Of a DNA stretch of 64,000 nucleotides, positions 62,363 to 64,000 are shown in pieces. The stretch lies in IMG/VR virus record IMGVR_UViG_3300046007_008124, positions 28,078-92,077 of that record; one strand, written 5' to 3'. This DNA is from a virus. The notes beneath the pieces were generated by a model. That model searched no databases and was not told where the DNA came from. It worked only from the letters and a program-made list of their open reading frames with translations. Made by a program: the position numbers and the translations under genes. Position 1 is the first letter of the stretch, and the number at the start of each line of letters is the position of its first letter.

Positions 62363-63058
62363 ATGAGTATAGATAAAAAAATACTAGAAGAAATAAAAAG
62401 ATTTAAAAATATAAATAATTATATTTTTGAACAAGATGCACCACCATTAGACCCAGCGGCAGGAGCACCACCATTAGACCCAGCGGCAGGAGCACCACCA
62501 TTAGACCCAGCTGCAGCAGGAGGAGCACCACCAGCACCAGGAGCACCACCAGCACCAGGAGCACCACCAGCACCAGGAGCACCAACAGGGGCAACACCAG
62601 TTGATTTAGCAACAGATAAAGATGTTAAAGAATTAAGTCCTGAAGGTGAAGATGAAGAAGGTGAAAAATTAGATATTACTGATTTAGTAGATTCACAAAA
62701 AAATATCGAACAAAAACAAGAGGAATATTTTAATAACCTATTTAATCAATTATCAACGTTAGAAAAAAAATTAGCAGATATGGATCAATTAGTTTCTAAA
62801 ATTGATGGTTTAGAAAGTAAGATTGAAAAAATGAGACCAAAAACACCAGAAGAAAAGTTAGAGTTAAGGAGTCTTGATTCAGGACCTTTTAATCAAAAAC
62901 TAACCGATTTTTTTGATGATAAACAAGATGAAATGGAAAAATCTGGTAAAAATGAGTATGTTTTAACTTCAGATGATGTTGAATCATTTTCCAAAGACCA
63001 AATAGAAGATTCTTTTTATGATTATGAAGATAATGAAAAAGATACTGATGTAATGTAA
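62363..63058 (+). CDS. Pro/Ala-repeat, coiled-coil protein with possible prohead-targeting N-terminus
   Basis: About 231 residues from the ATG at 62363 (MSIDKKILEEIKRF); an in-frame ATG at 62354 overlaps the previous stop and is less likely. Residues 1-24 are a basic helix ending YIFEQ; IFE would fit a Leu/Ile-x-Glu prohead cleavage site. Then comes a Pro/Ala/Gly repeat (DPAAGAPPL three times, PAPGAP three times; residues 25-75), an acidic stretch, a coiled coil (about 105-160: EQKQEEYFNNLFNQLSTLEK), and an acidic C-terminus. Such composition suits an internal core or scaffold-like protein; that is inference. Confidence 0.6.
   Translation: MSIDKKILEEIKRFKNINNYIFEQDAPPLDPAAGAPPLDPAAGAPPLDPAAAGGAPPAPGAPPAPGAPPAPGAPTGATPVDLATDKDVKELSPEGEDEEGEKLDITDLVDSQKNIEQKQEEYFNNLFNQLSTLEKKLADMDQLVSKIDGLESKIEKMRPKTPEEKLELRSLDSGPFNQKLTDFFDDKQDEMEKSGKNEYVLTSDDVESFSKDQIEDSFYDYEDNEKDTDVM
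62440..62585 (+). repeat. Pro/Ala coding repeats
   Basis: Three copies of a 27-bp unit (ccattagacccagcggcagg core), then four of an 18-bp unit (ccagcaccaggagcacca). Markedly more GC-rich than the surroundings. Confidence 0.85.
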
Positions 63059-63060
63059 TG

Positions 63061-63095
63061 TTTAAGGTCGTATTTTGCGACCTTAAATAATTTTT
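63061..63095 (+). terminator. Rho-independent terminator before the gp32-like gene
   Basis: Perfect 10-bp stem tttaaggtcg / cgaccttaaa with a 7-nt loop, followed by a T5 tract. Confidence 0.88.
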
Positions 63096-63163
63096 AATAC
63101 TTTATTGACTGCGACAACAATTTAACTTATATTTTCTATTGTAAACTTTTAAATTATATATAT

Positions 63164-64000
63164 ATGGCGACAAACAATGTTTTAGATGCGGTTTTGGCTC
63201 AGTATGAAAGCTCAAAACAAAGTGGTTCTTCTTCCACTGCAAAGATGTCACAAGAAGAAAGAATGAAAAAGTATTTTGCTGCAATACTTAAAGACAACGA
63301 AAAGCAAGCACAAAAGAAAATCCGTATTTTACCTACTCCAGACGGATCTTCACCTTTTAAAGAGGTATGGTTCCACGAAATTCTTGTGGACGGAAAATGG
63401 CAGAAATTTTATGATCCAGGAAAAAATGACAATGAACGTTCACCGTTAAGTGAAGTTTATGATGTTCTTATGTCAACTGGTAAAGAATCTGACAAAGAAT
63501 TAGCAAAACAATACAAACCTCGTAAGTTTTACATTGTTAAGGTAATTGACCGTGAGAATGAACAAGACGGACCTAAATTCTGGAGGTTCAAACACAATTA
63601 CAAACAAGAAGGAATTTTTGATAAAATCATTCCAATCTATAAGGCAAAAGGTGATGTTGCAGATGGTGAAAAAGGGAGAGACCTTATTTTAGAATTGACA
63701 AAAGCAAAAACACCAAAAGGTGCCTTCTATACGGTAATTCAAACAGTTATGTATGATGATCCATCTCCAGTTCACGAAGACGAAGAAACAATGACATCTT
63801 GGTTGGAAGACGAACTTACTTGGGAAGATGTATATTCTAAAAAACCAGCTGAATATCTTGAAGCAATTGCTCGCGGTGAAACACCAAGATGGGATTCTGA
63901 TGCTGGAAAATACATATACAGCAATACTTCTGAGGAAGAAATTTCAATGGGTGGAGGAAAATCAAAACCAGAAACAAAAGTTGAAGACCCACAAGCCGAT
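63164..64000 (+). CDS. gp32: Single-stranded DNA-binding protein (gp32-like), 3' partial
   Basis: Open to the window end (279 codons seen). The N-terminal SSSTAKMSQEERMKKYFAAIL is followed by the OB-fold start KKIRILPTPDGSSPFKEVWF, then VDGKWQKFYDPGKND and FYIVKVIDRENEQDGPKFWRF, the order seen in T4 gp32 (VIRFLPS..., NGKWYIE..., ANILVVKDP...). The C-terminus turns acidic and Ser/Gly-rich as expected. The zinc-binding Cys residues of T4 gp32 are absent: the matching region is DPGKNDNERSPLS and the visible part has no Cys. The ATG at 63164 is the only start that gives the full N-terminus, and it follows a terminator and an AT-rich leader. Confidence 0.85.
   Translation, partial: MATNNVLDAVLAQYESSKQSGSSSTAKMSQEERMKKYFAAILKDNEKQAQKKIRILPTPDGSSPFKEVWFHEILVDGKWQKFYDPGKNDNERSPLSEVYDVLMSTGKESDKELAKQYKPRKFYIVKVIDRENEQDGPKFWRFKHNYKQEGIFDKIIPIYKAKGDVADGEKGRDLILELTKAKTPKGAFYTVIQTVMYDDPSPVHEDEETMTSWLEDELTWEDVYSKKPAEYLEAIARGETPRWDSDAGKYIYSNTSEEEISMGGGKSKPETKVEDPQAD

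Noticed and set aside
1-64000. tRNA genes
   Set aside because: No cloverleaf with TTC-type T-arm and CCA-like end was noticed in the gaps, which are all shorter than about 300 bases and explained by motifs, terminators or the small ORF at 41558-41722. I could not run a tRNA search.

Overview
The window is a strongly AT-rich stretch of a large tailed-phage genome with a contractile, T4-type tail. Directly recognisable T4-type parts are a family B DNA polymerase (gp43-like), an ssDNA-binding protein (gp32-like, cut by the window end), a tail sheath (gp18-like), a tail tube (gp19-like), neck and tail-completion proteins (gp13/gp14/gp15-like), a gp26/gp51-like tail chaperone pair, a tape measure and very large baseplate proteins. 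Most start codons follow A-rich leaders with no Shine-Dalgarno sequence. That, with an APS kinase and a DUF2061 protein, makes a Bacteroidota (flavobacterial) host plausible; the host is inference.

Layout. Bases 1-10446: a partial lectin/papain-like virion protein, two giant repeat adhesins (fibres) and two small genes, ended by a terminator. Bases 10517-14783: a tight cassette of three glycosyltransferases (GT8-like; TibC/AAH-like protein heptosyltransferase; GT9-like), a sulfotransferase, an APS kinase and a nucleotidyltransferase. A homing endonuclease on the minus strand and a DUF2061 membrane protein follow. Bases 16193-30390: Thr/Pro-repeat and BspA/DUF285-type adhesins, a GT60-like polypeptide GlcNAc-transferase, an HtrL-GT2 fusion, two more repeat fibres and a further virion protein. 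Bases 30497-34115: DNA polymerase, a small ribbon-helix-helix protein and an HNH endonuclease. Bases 34110-39541 (minus strand): a small beta protein, a neck protein, a zincin-superoxide dismutase fusion and a SNF2 helicase. Bases 39633-63058: neck completion, sheath, HAD phosphatase, tube, chaperones, tape measure and baseplate. Bases 63164-64000: start of gp32.

How it may work together. The best candidate for an undescribed system is a phage-encoded machine that glycosylates, and perhaps sulfates, its own virion adhesins. Two glycosyltransferases belong to families known to modify protein Ser/Thr (TibC/AAH-like and GT60-like). They sit among fibres built of Ser/Thr-rich beta-roll repeats and mucin-like Thr/Pro linkers; such a linker is even inserted in the tail sheath. 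A PAPS-forming kinase and a sulfotransferase lie in the same operon. Other notable points are an ImmA/IrrE-like zincin fused to a complete Mn-type superoxide dismutase, a TATTTAT[T/A] motif that marks the starts of transcription units on both strands, a likely +1 frameshift in the tail chaperone gene, and possible prohead-targeting N-termini on three proteins.
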